Assembly (NCBI GenBank): GCA_014529385.2
Contig: CM043963.1
Location: forward strand, 94,398,412 to 94,462,411
DNA length: 64,000 nucleotides
From: Adiantum capillus-veneris
Lineage: Eukaryota > Streptophyta > Polypodiopsida > Polypodiales > Pteridaceae
Direction of reading: 5' to 3'
Shown here: positions 11,613-21,980 of the stretch, one piece after another
Position numbering within the stretch: the first letter of the stretch is position 1
Layout: every line of letters starts with the position of its first letter
Made by a program: the position numbers and the translations under genes
Notes under the pieces: generated by a model
What the model was told of the DNA's origin: nothing
What the model saw: only the letters and a program-made list of their open reading frames with translations
Database searches by the model: none

Positions 11613-12544
11613 GGGTCTTTGCATAATTGATATTCATTTTTCTTTGTTAGAATTTTTATTTACAAAAACCTAATTTGTTTACACTAGATATCTAATGATG
11701 TAGAACTTACTTTGCAAGATCCAACTGTCATTTGATATATTATAACCCAAGGATTGTGACTATGCAAAAAAATTTAAACTTCAACGGTTCATTTTTTAAT
11801 GATCTACCTTAGAAAATAACAAAGACTGCTTCGAGAACCTTGATATAGTCTTTTTTTAAATCTAATAAATAATGTACATTGCCACTCAATTTGATTTTCA
11901 TATATCTCATAACTCTTAGTGTAAGGTCCTCATAGAAAAAAATTTGAGTCAATTTGAGAGATGGAAACACATTTTTTCATTGTTTTAATTTCATGCACCA
12001 TTCAGTTGAGATGTGCCTCCTTAGGTTTGGTAAAATAGAAAACCTAGAAATTTTGACACTTGTCAACCAACCATGGCTTGGTTCTACTCTCCCAATCCTA
12101 GTTGGCTAGTCCACCTCATACAAGGAGGCCTCCACATCACTAAAGCTCCATGTCATCACTCCATCTCACCTTCCATATCACCACAATCAACACTTTGACC
12201 GTAAAACTTGGCTTGCCATGGCACTCTCATTGCCAACTCATCCACCATCCTCCACTGCCACCTTGCATGCCACTTCACCTTAAGTGCCATGTCATCCACC
12301 CACATCACATGCCACATGTAGTTATGGCTTGCCACATCACTCACCACCTCCTCAACCACCAAGCATGCCACATCGCCACCTTGTCAATTCATAACCTCCT
12401 TTTTTGCCACCTAATCATTACATGTCACCATTTTGATACCTCATCATATGACATGGCAGATGAGGAGATCCCATCTGGTCACCTCATCTTTCCATCTATG
12501 CATTCCATGTCATCAATCATCCACATCAGCTTGCCACATGGATG
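11613..12544. other. Flank of the copia insertion; CATG/GCCAC-rich DNA
   Basis: 11613-12060 is AT-rich without features. 12080-12544 is crowded with short variants of GCCACATC, CATGTCATC and CATGCCAC. The same style resumes after the copia element at 23641, so the element sits inside this tract. A 135-codon frame here is His-rich only because of the CAC and CAT words; I do not call a gene. Confidence 0.5.
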
Positions 12545-12736
12545 TGTTGGGGTATAAAGCCCAATGTGGTCGCCCAGGTAAGTGGGCAGGTCGCCAGGTA
12601 TGTACACATATTCTTTTGTTAAAACATAATAAGAACTCACTATGCTCTACACATTACAGTAGAGAGAGTTCACCATATCCTCGTGCTCTTATTCTCGCAC
12701 TCTCTCTCGTGTTGCACTTCCGCTCGTACTCCTTCA
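12545..12736 (+). repeat. Copia 5' LTR
   Basis: Begins TGTTGGGGTATAAAGCCC, ends CCTTCA. It matches the 3' LTR with about a dozen differences. A possible TATA element lies near its start. Confidence 0.93.
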
Positions 12737-12738
12737 AC

Positions 12739-12750
12739 TGGTATCAGAGC
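12739..12750 (+). other. Copia primer-binding site (tRNA-iMet)
   Basis: TGGTATCAGAGC two bases after the LTR, the standard plant initiator-methionine tRNA primer complement. Confidence 0.95.
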
Positions 12751-13722
12751 TCAGATCGAGGCTCGGGGCAGCATTTGCAGGTAGCCAGAGGCACGTGCTC
12801 AGATTGGAGTGAGATTCGACAGGCGAAGACACGGCCCCAAATCCTGTCGGCCACCGTTCGGCTTCGACAAAGCTCTGCGCAGGCCATTTTCGACTACGTG
12901 GTCTTGGCGGGTGCAGATCCGACTCTGCAAATTTGGGGTTTTGACCTACGACTGCAAGTGCTGAGGATATCTGCACTTCCAGAGTGCTGATTTGTGGCTG
13001 TCTACACAACGAAGGACGGCTCACAGTTCTTGGAGGCGTGTCACATACGACACAGGCGCACCACACACAGACTGTAGGCGACATCCACTAGTTCATCAGG
13101 TAGCTTGTGTTTGATGCTTGATATTCCATATATCCTAACATTGCCGGTACTTCCACATGGGATGTATTTTTAGAGATGATGTATGTCTGTTGAGGGTTTG
13201 TTGGCTGTGAGTCACGTAGCAAACAACCATCGCAACGGTTACATCATACAATGGGAAATTTGTGGATGTATGACTTTGTGGGAAGTCTATGTACTGTTAG
13301 ATTTACTGCAGCCTTTGTTGAGGGTCGAGTGAGGTTTTATTGAGAAGGGGGATTCTCGAATGTTGAGATTCTTTCGGTGATACAGGTCTTGGAGCGATCC
13401 CTCGAGCACCCTTAGATAGGCAGCTAGGATGTATTGACTGTGAGTTAGACAGTTGGGATTGCATCTTTGCTTTACTGCCGTTGAGGCATTGTCGCAGTCT
13501 ATGCTTACAGGATAGTGACAGGATAGTGAGATCCAGTACAGGTGCAGGAGAGATCCAGTACAGGTGCAGGACAGGTTTACCCGCAGCTTACAGTGTTAGA
13601 GAGACAGTGTTTTTTGAGCTGTTTTTGGTCTGTTTTTTGAGTACACCAGAGCTATTTTACAAAAAAGGAGACTCTGCCAAAATTTCTGCAGAATCTGAAG
13701 CTTTCTTGGTTCATTTGACAGT
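12751..13722. other. Copia internal region lacking a recognisable gag
   Basis: About 1 kb where gag and protease should lie. I find no capsid motif, no CCHC knuckle and no DSGA protease box in any plus-strand frame. A GATCCAGTACAGGTGCAG motif is doubled at 13530-13568. The region is probably deleted and eroded. Confidence 0.6.
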
Positions 13723-15322
13723 TTGATATTGGGTTCTATGATAGTAGCACATGGAGTAAAGTCTGGAGGACTTTACATTATTTATGTATCAAATTTTCCT
13801 AAAAATGTAATCAATGTAACCGAGCAGCCGAACGTTTCTTTGTGGCATAGCCGGTTAGGACATATGTCCAAGAAGGGAATGGAAATCTTGTCTCGTTCTG
13901 GTTATTTTCCTGAATTTTCATTTAATGATTTTGAATTCTGTGGACATTGTCTGTATGGTATGCAAACACAGCAGCCACATAAGCATAGAAGCAGTAGAAG
14001 AGATACAGAGTTGGCACTTGTTCATAGTGATTTGTCTGGACCTATGCCTAACTATCTCTAGGGGGAGCTTCTTACTTTATGACATTTATAGATGATTACT
14101 TGAGGAAATTATGGGTTTACTTTCTCAAGCACAAGGATGAAGCGTTTACTGTTTTCAAAACGTTTGTGACACTTGTGGAGAATCAGAGTGGCAAGAAGCT
14201 TAAATGCTTACGCACTCACAATGGTGGAGAGTATGTTTCAAAGGCCTTTCAGGACTTTTGTGAGTGAAAAGGTATAAAACGTGAACTTACTACTCCTTAC
14301 AATCCTCCTCAAAATGGTGTTGCTGAGAGGATGAATAGGACCATACAAGAGAAGGTCAGAAGTATGTTGTCTAATGCACAACTGCCAAATGGGTTTTGGG
14401 CTGAAGGTGTATCAACAGTTGTTCATCTTCTAAGTAGATCTCCTAGCAAGGTTTTGCAGAAGGATTCAGTGGCAGAGATGGTATGGTTAACCAAAATGCC
14501 CTCATACAAGCATCTCAGAGTCTTTGGCTGTGAGCCATATACTCATGTTCCAAAGGAATTTAGGAACAAACTTGAGCCAAAGAGTAGAAAGTGCATCTTT
14601 CTAGGCTATGGTAATTCTGGTGAGATGGGGTACATACTTTGGGATCCCGAATCCAGAAAGGTTATCCGCAGCAATGATGTTCACTTTAATGAAGCCAAAT
14701 ATCATTCTAAACCAGAGAGGGTTGATGAGATTAGAAGAGTTGTCTTCCAAGAAGATGGACCTGCACGTGCAAGACAAAATGTCAGGGCTCAAGAGGAGTA
14801 AGGATAGGATAGAGTGGAACCATAGGTTGTGGCTGATCCTCAGCCACCTATTTTGCGTAAATCGAGACGTATCTCCCGACCTCCTGATCGGTTTGTTCCA
14901 TCTATGAACTATGTCATGTTGACTGATTGCAATGATCCTTCATGTTACAAGGAAGCAGTGCAAATGAAGGATTTCGGGAATCGGCAATTGGCCATGCAAT
15001 CAGAGATGACAGCTTTGCATAAAACTAGACATGGAAGCTAGTTAAATTACCACAGGGAAAAAAGGCTCTACCTTGTAAATGGGTTTACAGGTATAAGATC
15101 ACCACTCATGATAGTCAGCCAAAGTACAACGCAAGGCTTGTTGCCAAGGGCTTTAAGCAAGAACAAGGCATTGACTTTGATGAAGTCTTCTCTCCGGTGG
15201 TCAAGATGACTACATTGAGATGCTTTCTTGCATTGGTTGCCATATTAGATTTGGTGTTGCACCAAATGGATGTCAAGACAGCATTCTTGCATGGTGATTT
15301 AGATATGGAAATTTACATGCAG
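13723..15322 (+). pseudogene. pol: Copia pol, 5' part: integrase and start of RT
   Basis: GAG-pre-integrase zinc site LWHSRLGH...FCGHC near 13835-13955. Integrase core: HSDLSGPMP near 14030, FIDDY near 14085, LRTHNGGEY near 14215 and NGVAERMNRT near 14315-14340. The second catalytic Asp is His (CAC at 14217-14219). The integrase tail FLGYGNSGEMGY is at 14600. The RT N-terminus (KWVYRYKI, LVAKGFKQEQGIDF, FSPVVK, HQMDVKTAFLHGDL) ends at 15322 where element C is inserted. Disruptions: a frameshift near 14060, TGA at 14265, stops at 14799-14826 and a frameshift near 15030. Confidence 0.92.
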
Positions 15323-16891
15323 TGATGGGGGCTTTTCACAAGCCAAGCTCCCATACCCCTCTTCTCTCATCCCCACCCCATGAAAACCCCCTCTTAGGGA
15401 GGGAGTGATAAAAGGCATTGGAAAAAGTAAGAAAAAATAAAGTATGATTATGTAAATATATGAGAAAGGTAAAATAGGCCACCTCATGCCTGCGGGGCAG
15501 CCCATCCCCACCTTGCCTCCTTTTTCTTCACTGTTGCCCCGCCGTGTGTCCCTTTTCCTCTCCTCCACTCAAAAGGTCAACCCCCTCTCTCTTCCCCTTG
15601 TCCTTTCTCATTTCTCTCTCCCCTCAAGCTACCCCACCTCTCACCAATAATTCATTCTAACTCACCAATAATGCACCCTAACTCACATGCAACTTATCCT
15701 ATCTTCCAAAATAGTATACCCCACCCCCCCTTTCTCTCTCCTATCATATCCCATGACCCAAATATCCCCCTCTCTCTCTAAAGGGCACCATGTCTCTTGT
15801 CTTGTAGCTAAATAACCTCCCCCACACTCACACACACACACACACTCAGTTTCACTGAAAAAGGTGCCCACAGATCCATCCCCACCCGGTGGTTACCTGA
15901 TTTTTCTTGTGTTCACACACATCTGCACACAGATTCACCTCTGAACATACTCCCCTCTCTCCCCTCTTGTAATTACTTTATTCTCCATGTCACCTCTCAC
16001 TTTTTTTCATCAACCCATCTCTCTCTCTTAGTCTCTCTCTCATGAGACTGTTGTTCTGGCACATATACACACAGCCAGACAAGTGGGGCCTACAGTCACA
16101 TGGCCTATGTAGATAATGATTTCTTCATTTCTAAATTCTAGAATTTCTCCCCCCTCCTCCCCTATATAAAGAGGGGTCACCATCACACTAAAGACACACA
16201 CAACATCACCAAAGAGTACACTATGCACCGTGTGTGCCTAGTGCACACACACACACCCACACCATCACCATCACCGCAATCACCATGCTCGTCTTGAGCA
16301 TGACCTCTACACCCTTGGGCTATGGAAGATGAAGGGCAACTAAATGAAGGATGATGTCCATAACCCTCGTGAAAGTCTTCGCCATCAACTCCCACCTATC
16401 CGCCATGTGCTCTACCACTCTCTCCCTTCTCATTCCCCTACCCTATGCTCCCCATTTCATCGTCTTATTCTCTAAATAAAGCTTGAGGTTTTGTGAGTAG
16501 GTTTTCTTGCAATGTTTTGCCCATGTGAGGTGTGCGGAATCGCCACCTAGTCTTGTGTTTGGAGTGAGTTTGTGTATGTGTGAAGGGTGTGGGGATTTGC
16601 CATCCTTTTGTGGTGCCTAAGTACTAAGCCGTTATACCCCCTCCCTCACTCTCTCTCTCTCCCTCTCTCTCTCTCTCTCACTTGATCTCATTCCCTTTCC
16701 TCTTCATCATTACTCCCAAGCATCCATCTCTCTTGGATGAAAACTTTGTTATGGTGGTGTGTTGTTTGCGTCCTAGGCGCTGAAGCTAGGTGGTGCGCAT
16801 GTTTGGTTTACCATGATAGGCTCGAGGCGCGCCATTCGGTCCCCGGTGTTTTAGAGGCCGTCGGGGTTCGGGGTTCGCTTTGCTCCCGTCA
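15323..16891 (+). repeat. Element C 5' LTR
   Basis: 1,569 bp, TGATGG...CGTCA. U3 carries a pyrimidine-rich tract (15540-15790) and ends in a TATA box at 16163-16170. AATAAA at 16475-16480 and a CT run at 16648-16680 follow. The U5 hairpin CCTAG (16772-16776) / CTAGG (16786-16790) is followed directly by TGGTGC. Confidence 0.93.
16163..16170 (+). promoter_or_regulatory. TATA box of element C LTR
   Basis: TATATAAA in CCCCTATATAAAGAGGGG. The identical box is at 21467-21474 in the other LTR. It is the likely core promoter, with RNA starting some 25-35 bp downstream. Confidence 0.7.
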
Positions 16892-16893
16892 TT

Positions 16894-16910
16894 TGGTGCC
16901 CCAACTGAGG
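16894..16910 (+). other. Element C primer-binding site (putative)
   Basis: TGGTGCCCCAACTGAGG two bases after the LTR end, matching the A and B sites in position and first bases. tRNA not assigned. Confidence 0.6.
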
Positions 16911-16966
16911 ATCTTTTCATGAAAACCTTTAGTTTACAATGCTGAAAGTGACGCCCACTATCAATC

Positions 16967-17098
16967 ATGGACGAATGGCTGAAGGAATTTTCTAACTAGA
17001 GGACGAAAGAAGAGGAGACGGAGGCACTAGCCGCCTTCATTGAGGTGCTACTGCCAGGCTATAGTGTCGTCAGCATTCAAGAGGCACACTGTCAATGA
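16967..17098 (+). pseudogene. Element C leader ORF L1
   Basis: A frame of 43 codons from the ATG at 16967 (MDEWLKEFSN), with one in-frame TAG after SN, then EEETEALAAFIEVLLPGY, ending in TGA at 17096-17098. The stop overlaps the next start as ATGA. Acidic, no known domain. I call it because of the overlap and the protein-like composition; it is short and could be chance. Confidence 0.35.
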
Positions 17099-17832
17099 GT
17101 GCCAGCAACGAAGGCAACGAAAGGGCTGAAGTCATCTACATCGACATTCATCGCGAAGAAGTAATTCACATCAGGGAAGGGAAGCAAACGGTGAGACCTC
17201 TTTTCCCTAAAGAAACTGCAGTCAAAGTTATAACTCCCAAAGTGGCCTAAAGGGGCTGCTCGAGCCAATGGCAAGGAGAAGATAAGCTAGTCTGGAAACA
17301 CATGACCCTGAAGGGAGAAGCATCTGGCCAAGCAAGTGATTCAAGCTCAGAAATCCGGGTTGTACCCAGTTTGCCAAAGAGGAAGTCATCTGAAGCTAAG
17401 CGGCGAAAGGTCGCCTACCGATTTGTACGACGCATGCGAGTTCTACCAATCCACTTCGACAATCCGGAAGAAGAAGTGGTAAGAAGATTCCCATGTCCTA
17501 GAGAAGAGTGGTTCGGCTACTGATCTCACTGTTTTGGAAAGCGAGTGGAGGATCTTCCTCCTCTCCCTGTACAACTTATCCTGAAGAAGCTCTCTACCAC
17601 GGGAGAAACCCAATGGGCTGGGGACGAGTTGCAACTGAATGGAGTAGAATTCATGCAACACGCCGACAACGGAAATTACCTGCAATTGCTGTTAGCCAAG
17701 AGGCTGGGAGTGGTCAGACGCGTCGCTATCACCCCGTACGTGCTGAGCAACGAAGGAAAGGTAGAGCCCATGAAAGGAGACGACCTCTTGTGGATGTGCC
17801 GACTCATCAACACTGGCACGGTAAGAGTATAA
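17095..17832 (+). pseudogene. Element C leader ORF L2
   Basis: One frame from the ATG at 17095 to TAA at 17830-17832, 245 codons, broken by TAA at 17248 and TGA at 17521. It starts MSASNEGNERAEVIYIDIHR. The middle is basic (KRKSSEAKRRK near 17370, which could be a nuclear signal) followed by RFVRRMRVLPIHFDNP. The C-terminal part (ELQLNGVEFMQHADNGNYLQ, RVAITPYVLSNEGKV, LLWMCRLINTG) looks like a folded domain. No family recognised. It occupies the position of leader ORF a in A and B but I see no clear similarity to it. Confidence 0.5.
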
Positions 17833-17854
17833 GTAAGTATTCCATCCTCTGTGC

Positions 17855-18070
17855 ATGATGGAAAACGGGCCAACGACATTCCCGTTTAGATTCTTGCAGC
17901 ATATGTATGTGAATATCTATGTAGATAGGAAAGTCTTCTACCAACAGAAGATCGTACACCTATTCGGTGCGGCGGTACCAGGAGAAATCCTCAATTCTCC
18001 GAACCCTATCATTCTCCCCATATTAGATTACCATCATTCCTTTAAGGTTTCTATCTTTATCTTGTTTTAA
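17855..18070 (+). CDS. Element C leader ORF L3 (conserved ~70-residue module)
   Basis: 71 intact codons, 23 bp after L2. It aligns end to end with leader ORF b of A and B at roughly half identity: M(M)ENGP, PFRF, VNIYVDRKVFYQQK, HLFGA, GEILNSPNPIILP, DYHHSF, VSIFIL. The elements are far diverged (the gags share only scattered blocks), yet this ORF keeps its length, start, end and core, which argues for selection on the protein. Function unknown. The gag start follows 108 bp later after an A-rich stretch. Confidence 0.65.
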   Translation: MMENGPTTFPFRFLQHMYVNIYVDRKVFYQQKIVHLFGAAVPGEILNSPNPIILPILDYHHSFKVSIFILF

Positions 18071-18178
18071 CCTATCCACCCACCCCTGTAAAAAGCCGGT
18101 ATGAGCCGCTACTGTTAATGTAATGTAAAAAAAAAAGAAAAAAAGAAAAAGAGGTTTGTAATTTCCTGAGTCACTACC

Positions 18179-19204
18179 ATGGCAAGTGTTTCTTTCCCCA
18201 CGTTCAGTGGAGAGGATCTCACCACTAACTTTTTGGATGATTTCGACATTGCTTGTGTCGTCTCCAACAAAGATGACGACGCTTCACGACTTAGAATTTT
18301 TCCTCTACTGATGAAAGTAGAGGCCAAGTCCTGGTATAATGCATTGCCCTAGGCCACCAAGAATGCATCGGATGTGTTAATGGCTGCTTTTGTAAGGAGG
18401 TTTGGTGGAGGCACAACCTCGGAGAGGCTATGGCAGTTACTGACAGAATTAAAGCAGGGAGGCCTGCTGGAGTATGCCACCTACGAGTCCAAATTTGTGG
18501 ACTTATGGGAGAGATGGGTTGCCTCGCTGGAGGAAGGTGAAGGAGCACCTAATTTCCTAAAGAAGGACCGTTTCATTGCTGGTCTATGGTCGCCGCTTAG
18601 AGAGAAGGTGAAGGGAAGGTTTCCTGCAACATATGAGTTGGCAGTCGAAGTAGCCCGCCTTAAAGACAAGAAGCTACGCATGCAAGCAAGAGTAAACGAG
18701 TCAGAGGAAACAAGCTCGGCCCGAACAACCCTAGTGACTGCAACAGCCAATCATAGAGACCAACCGCAGGAGGCATCAGAAGAGCAAGACCTGCTGAGTC
18801 GCATCACCACCCAACTAGAGAGTTTATTTGTGCATATGGTGCAGCAAGGGCATGCACCTGGCAGGAACCCAGAACAAGGAAGAGGACAACGAAGGCAGAA
18901 CCGAGAGTACCACTGTTACAACTACGGGGAAGATGGCCATGAAATGTACTACTGCCCACACCCAAGGAGGCAGAATTTCAATAGAGGGGGGAGACAGAAT
19001 CAGATCTCTCCACCAAGAGCAAGACCACCGCCACTCAGGCAACCAATCCCACCACCAGCGGTGAAACCACAGCTAGCCACACCAGTTCAACGCCAGTCAC
19101 CAATGCAACCACCGCCACAATCACCACATACAATCATCCTACGCCCCCACCAATTGGTACCCGCACACCAAGTATCATTGGTCTTGCAGAAGAGGTCAAG
19201 ATGA
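18179..19204 (+). pseudogene. gag: Element C gag
   Basis: ATG at 18179 (MASVSFPTFSGEDL). Ty3-type capsid with WYNALP, LWQLLTELKQGGLLEYATYE, KDRFIAGLWSPLREKVKG and PATYELAVE, matching A/B blocks in order. The knuckle near 18910-18955 reads CYNYGEDGHEMYYC, so the second zinc Cys is Tyr. A Pro/Arg-rich tail of some 80 residues follows. One in-frame TAG at 18350-18352 (after NALP) breaks an otherwise open 342-codon frame. The TGA stop at 19202-19204 overlaps the next ATG (ATGA). Confidence 0.85.
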
Positions 19205-19590
19205 GTGTAGCAGAAGAAGGATCAAGTAAGAAGACTATTCAAAGAACTCAAGCAGTGGAACAAGAGGTTAAAGAATCAAAAGATGCTACCCAAGTGGGGG
19301 AGGTAAGTCAAGAAAATTGTGTTACAAATGTGAGTGCATCTTTAACCTTGAATGAAATAGGCACCAAAGCGATCAATCGACAACATTGGGCAGTAAGGGT
19401 AAGAAGGTGTAAAGTGTTGGTTAGGCCTTGTCTGAGTAAGAGGAATGCAAAGGTCATGAAAGATACAAGAGAAGAGGGAAACCAGCCTGTTAGCAAGGTT
19501 TTGCAGAAGATGGACAACATATCAATCAAAGGGGAGGGCTTTGAAAACGGAAGCATGTGCACCAGCATGGACCAAGGCAGTTTCACTTGA
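19201..19590 (+). CDS. Element C ORF2, unknown
   Basis: 129 codons from the ATG that overlaps the gag stop. The N-terminus is Glu/Lys/Ser-rich (MSVAEEGSSKKTIQRT) and the middle is basic (WAVRVRRCKVLVRPCLSKRN). No protease box, no known domain. It overlaps ORF3 by 50 nt in the -2/+1 frame, so ORF2 and ORF3 may once have been one frame now split by an indel. The ATGA junction suggests translation by termination-reinitiation after gag (inference). Confidence 0.45.
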   Translation: MSVAEEGSSKKTIQRTQAVEQEVKESKDATQVGEVSQENCVTNVSASLTLNEIGTKAINRQHWAVRVRRCKVLVRPCLSKRNAKVMKDTREEGNQPVSKVLQKMDNISIKGEGFENGSMCTSMDQGSFT

Positions 19591-20593
19591 GGACCATAAC
19601 GAAGAGGTAAGTATGACTAAAGGTTTGGAGTTGGCTATTGCTCCAGAGGCTTGGCAGCCGAGCAAGACTTTATTGTGTAGTGTTATAGACTTAGAGATGG
19701 GTAATGCCTCTAGTCTACTGAAGGGTGTTATAAACTTGGAGATGGGTAATGCCTCCAGTTTATGTGAGGATGTTCATAGTAAGTTTGATGATCAATATGT
19801 TGCCAAACTTTTAAGGATGTTCCAAACTCCTCCACAACACAGTATTGTGTTTGCATGGGATGCATCAGATCTATGGCTATGGCTAGCCGCTATAACATAT
19901 AGAGATAAGATCAGCATGGAGATAAGAGCTAAGGAGCCATGGATAGACAAAAGCCTGATAGAATGCAAGAATGAAGACCTCATTCGCAATTTGGTACAAT
20001 TTTTTACAAATAGTGCATCCTCTCCTTGGAGAAAGGTAAGTGGATTACGCTTGAATTTAAGCCGCAAGGTAGGTGGCTTGCTATTAGCATCAGTCAAGGA
20101 AGCTGACATGTTTGAGCACACCCAAAAGAAGCATGATATGCTTGCAGTTTTTTCTAATGGTAGTAAGCAGGACTCTGAAGACAACTTGAGCTCACCACAC
20201 CAACAAGGCGGCCATATATGGTGGATTCTTGGTACACTCTTGGGAATCATAATTTTCAGTTTTGTCTTTGCAGGAGCCAAGATGCTCATTTCCCCTCTTG
20301 CTACTGGTGGTTACAAATTTGGTCCAATTTGGCATGCAAATTTTATTGTTCGGACACTGCAAACAATGATCCTATTTTTCACTTGGGATCCAGGAGGACA
20401 CTAGCACAAAGTTCTCGAAGCCACGGGCTTCCCCTTTAATCAACCGACACTATTCCAAGGAATAAGCTATCACCTGGACCTGTTACAGATTCATGAATAT
20501 CCCAGAAATCTCACCAATGGCCAAATGGAATGGCTAATTCAAAAGGCAACTCGATATCGGATCCTACAGCTAAGCGGAAGAAGAAATAGATGA
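19541..20593 (+). pseudogene. Element C ORF3, membrane-segment protein in place of pol
   Basis: An open frame of about 350 codons. There is no ATG at its upstream end (the first ATG is at 19613), which fits a frameshifted continuation of ORF2. It contains a tandem near-repeat L(E/K)MGNASSL (19690-19765), WDASDLWLWLAAITY near 19860, then a strongly hydrophobic segment WWILGTLLGIIIFSFVFAGA (20220-20279) flanked by polar residues, a likely membrane span. A TAG at 20402-20404 interrupts; the same frame then stays open for 62 protein-like codons (LEATGFPFNQPTLFQG, IHEYPRNLTNGQMEWL) to TGA at 20591. Its position next to the polypurine tract is where plant env-like ORFs sit, but I see no homology to known Env. 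Confidence 0.55.
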
Positions 20594-20618
20594 GCTAGAG
20601 GCATGGATGCCTCTAGCC

Positions 20619-20634
20619 AAAAGGGGAGGGTTAA
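20619..20634 (+). other. Element C polypurine tract
   Basis: AAAAGGGGAGGGTTAA immediately before the 3' LTR TGATGG. Confidence 0.85.
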
Positions 20635-21942
20635 TGATGGGGGCTTTTCACAAGCCAAGCTCCCATACCCCTCTTCTCTCGTCCCCACCTCATGAAAACC
20701 CCCTCTTAGGGAGGGAGTGATAAAAGGCATTGGAAAAAGTAAGAAAAAATAAAGTATGATTATGTAAATATATGAGAAAGGTAAAATAGGCCACCTCATG
20801 CCTGTGGGGCAGCCCATCCCCACCTTGCCTCCTTTTTCTTCACTGTTGCCCCGCCATGTGTCCCTTTTCCTCTCCTCCACTCAAAAGGTAAACTCCCTCT
20901 CTCTTCCCCTTGTCCTTTCTCATTTCTCTCTCCCCTCAAGCTACCCCACCTCTCACCAATAATGCATTCTAACTCACCAATAATGCACCCTAACTCACAT
21001 GCAACTTATCCTATCTTCCAAAATAGTATACCCCACCCCCCCTTTCTCTCTCCTATCATATCCCATGACCCAAATACCCCCCTCTCTCTCTAAAGGGCGC
21101 CATATCTCTTGTCTTGTAGCTAAATAACCTCCCCCACACACACACACACTCAGTTTCACTGAAAAAGGTGCCCACAGATCCATCCCCACCCGGTGGTTAC
21201 CTGATTTTTCTTGTGTTCACACACATCTGCACACAGATTCACCTCTGAACATACTCCCCTCTCTCCCCTCTTGTAATTACTTTATTCTCCATGTCACCTC
21301 TCACTTTTTTTCATCAACCCATCTCTCTCTCTTAGTCTCTCTCTCATGAGACTGTTGTTCTGACACATATACACACAGCCAGACAAGTGGGGCCTACAGT
21401 CACATGGCCTATGTAGATAATGATTTCTTCATTTCTAAATTCTAGAATTTCTCCCCCCTCCTCCCCTATATAAAGAGGGGTCACCATCACACTAAAGACA
21501 CACACAACATCACCAAAGAGTACACTATGCACCGTGTGTGCCTAGTGCACACACACACACCCACACCATCACCATCACCGCAATCACCATGCTCGTCTTG
21601 AGCATGACCTCTACACCCTTGGGCTATGGAAAATGAAGGGCAACTAAATGAAGGATGATGGCCATAACCCTCGTGCAAGTCTTCGCCATCAACTCCCACC
21701 TATCCACCATGTGCTCTACCACTCTCTCCCTTCTCATTCCCCTACCCTATGCTCCCCATTTCATCGTCTTATTCTCTAAATAAAGCTTGAGGTTTTGTGA
21801 GTAGGTTTTCTTGCAATGTTTTGCCCATGTGAGGTGTGCGGAATCGCCACCTAGTCTTGTGTTTGGAGTGAGATTGTGTATGTGTGAAGGGTGTGGGGAT
21901 TTGCCATCCTTTTGTGGTGCCTAAGTACTAAGCCGCTATAAC

Positions 21943-21980
<38 letters not shown>

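Noticed and set aside
10802-11673. Three overlapping Ser/Leu-rich frames of 250-290 codons
   Set aside because: They are translations of CT microsatellite in all three frames; such repeats contain no stops and no domain is present.
12150-12557. 135-codon His-rich plus-strand frame
   Set aside because: Its His/Met content comes from the CAC and CATG words of the tract; no conservation or domain, and it runs into the copia LTR.
19541-20593. Reading element C ORF3 as a true retroviral-type envelope gene
   Set aside because: One hydrophobic segment and a suitable position are not enough: no signal peptide, no fusion peptide or Cys pattern, no upstream splice acceptor that I can defend.
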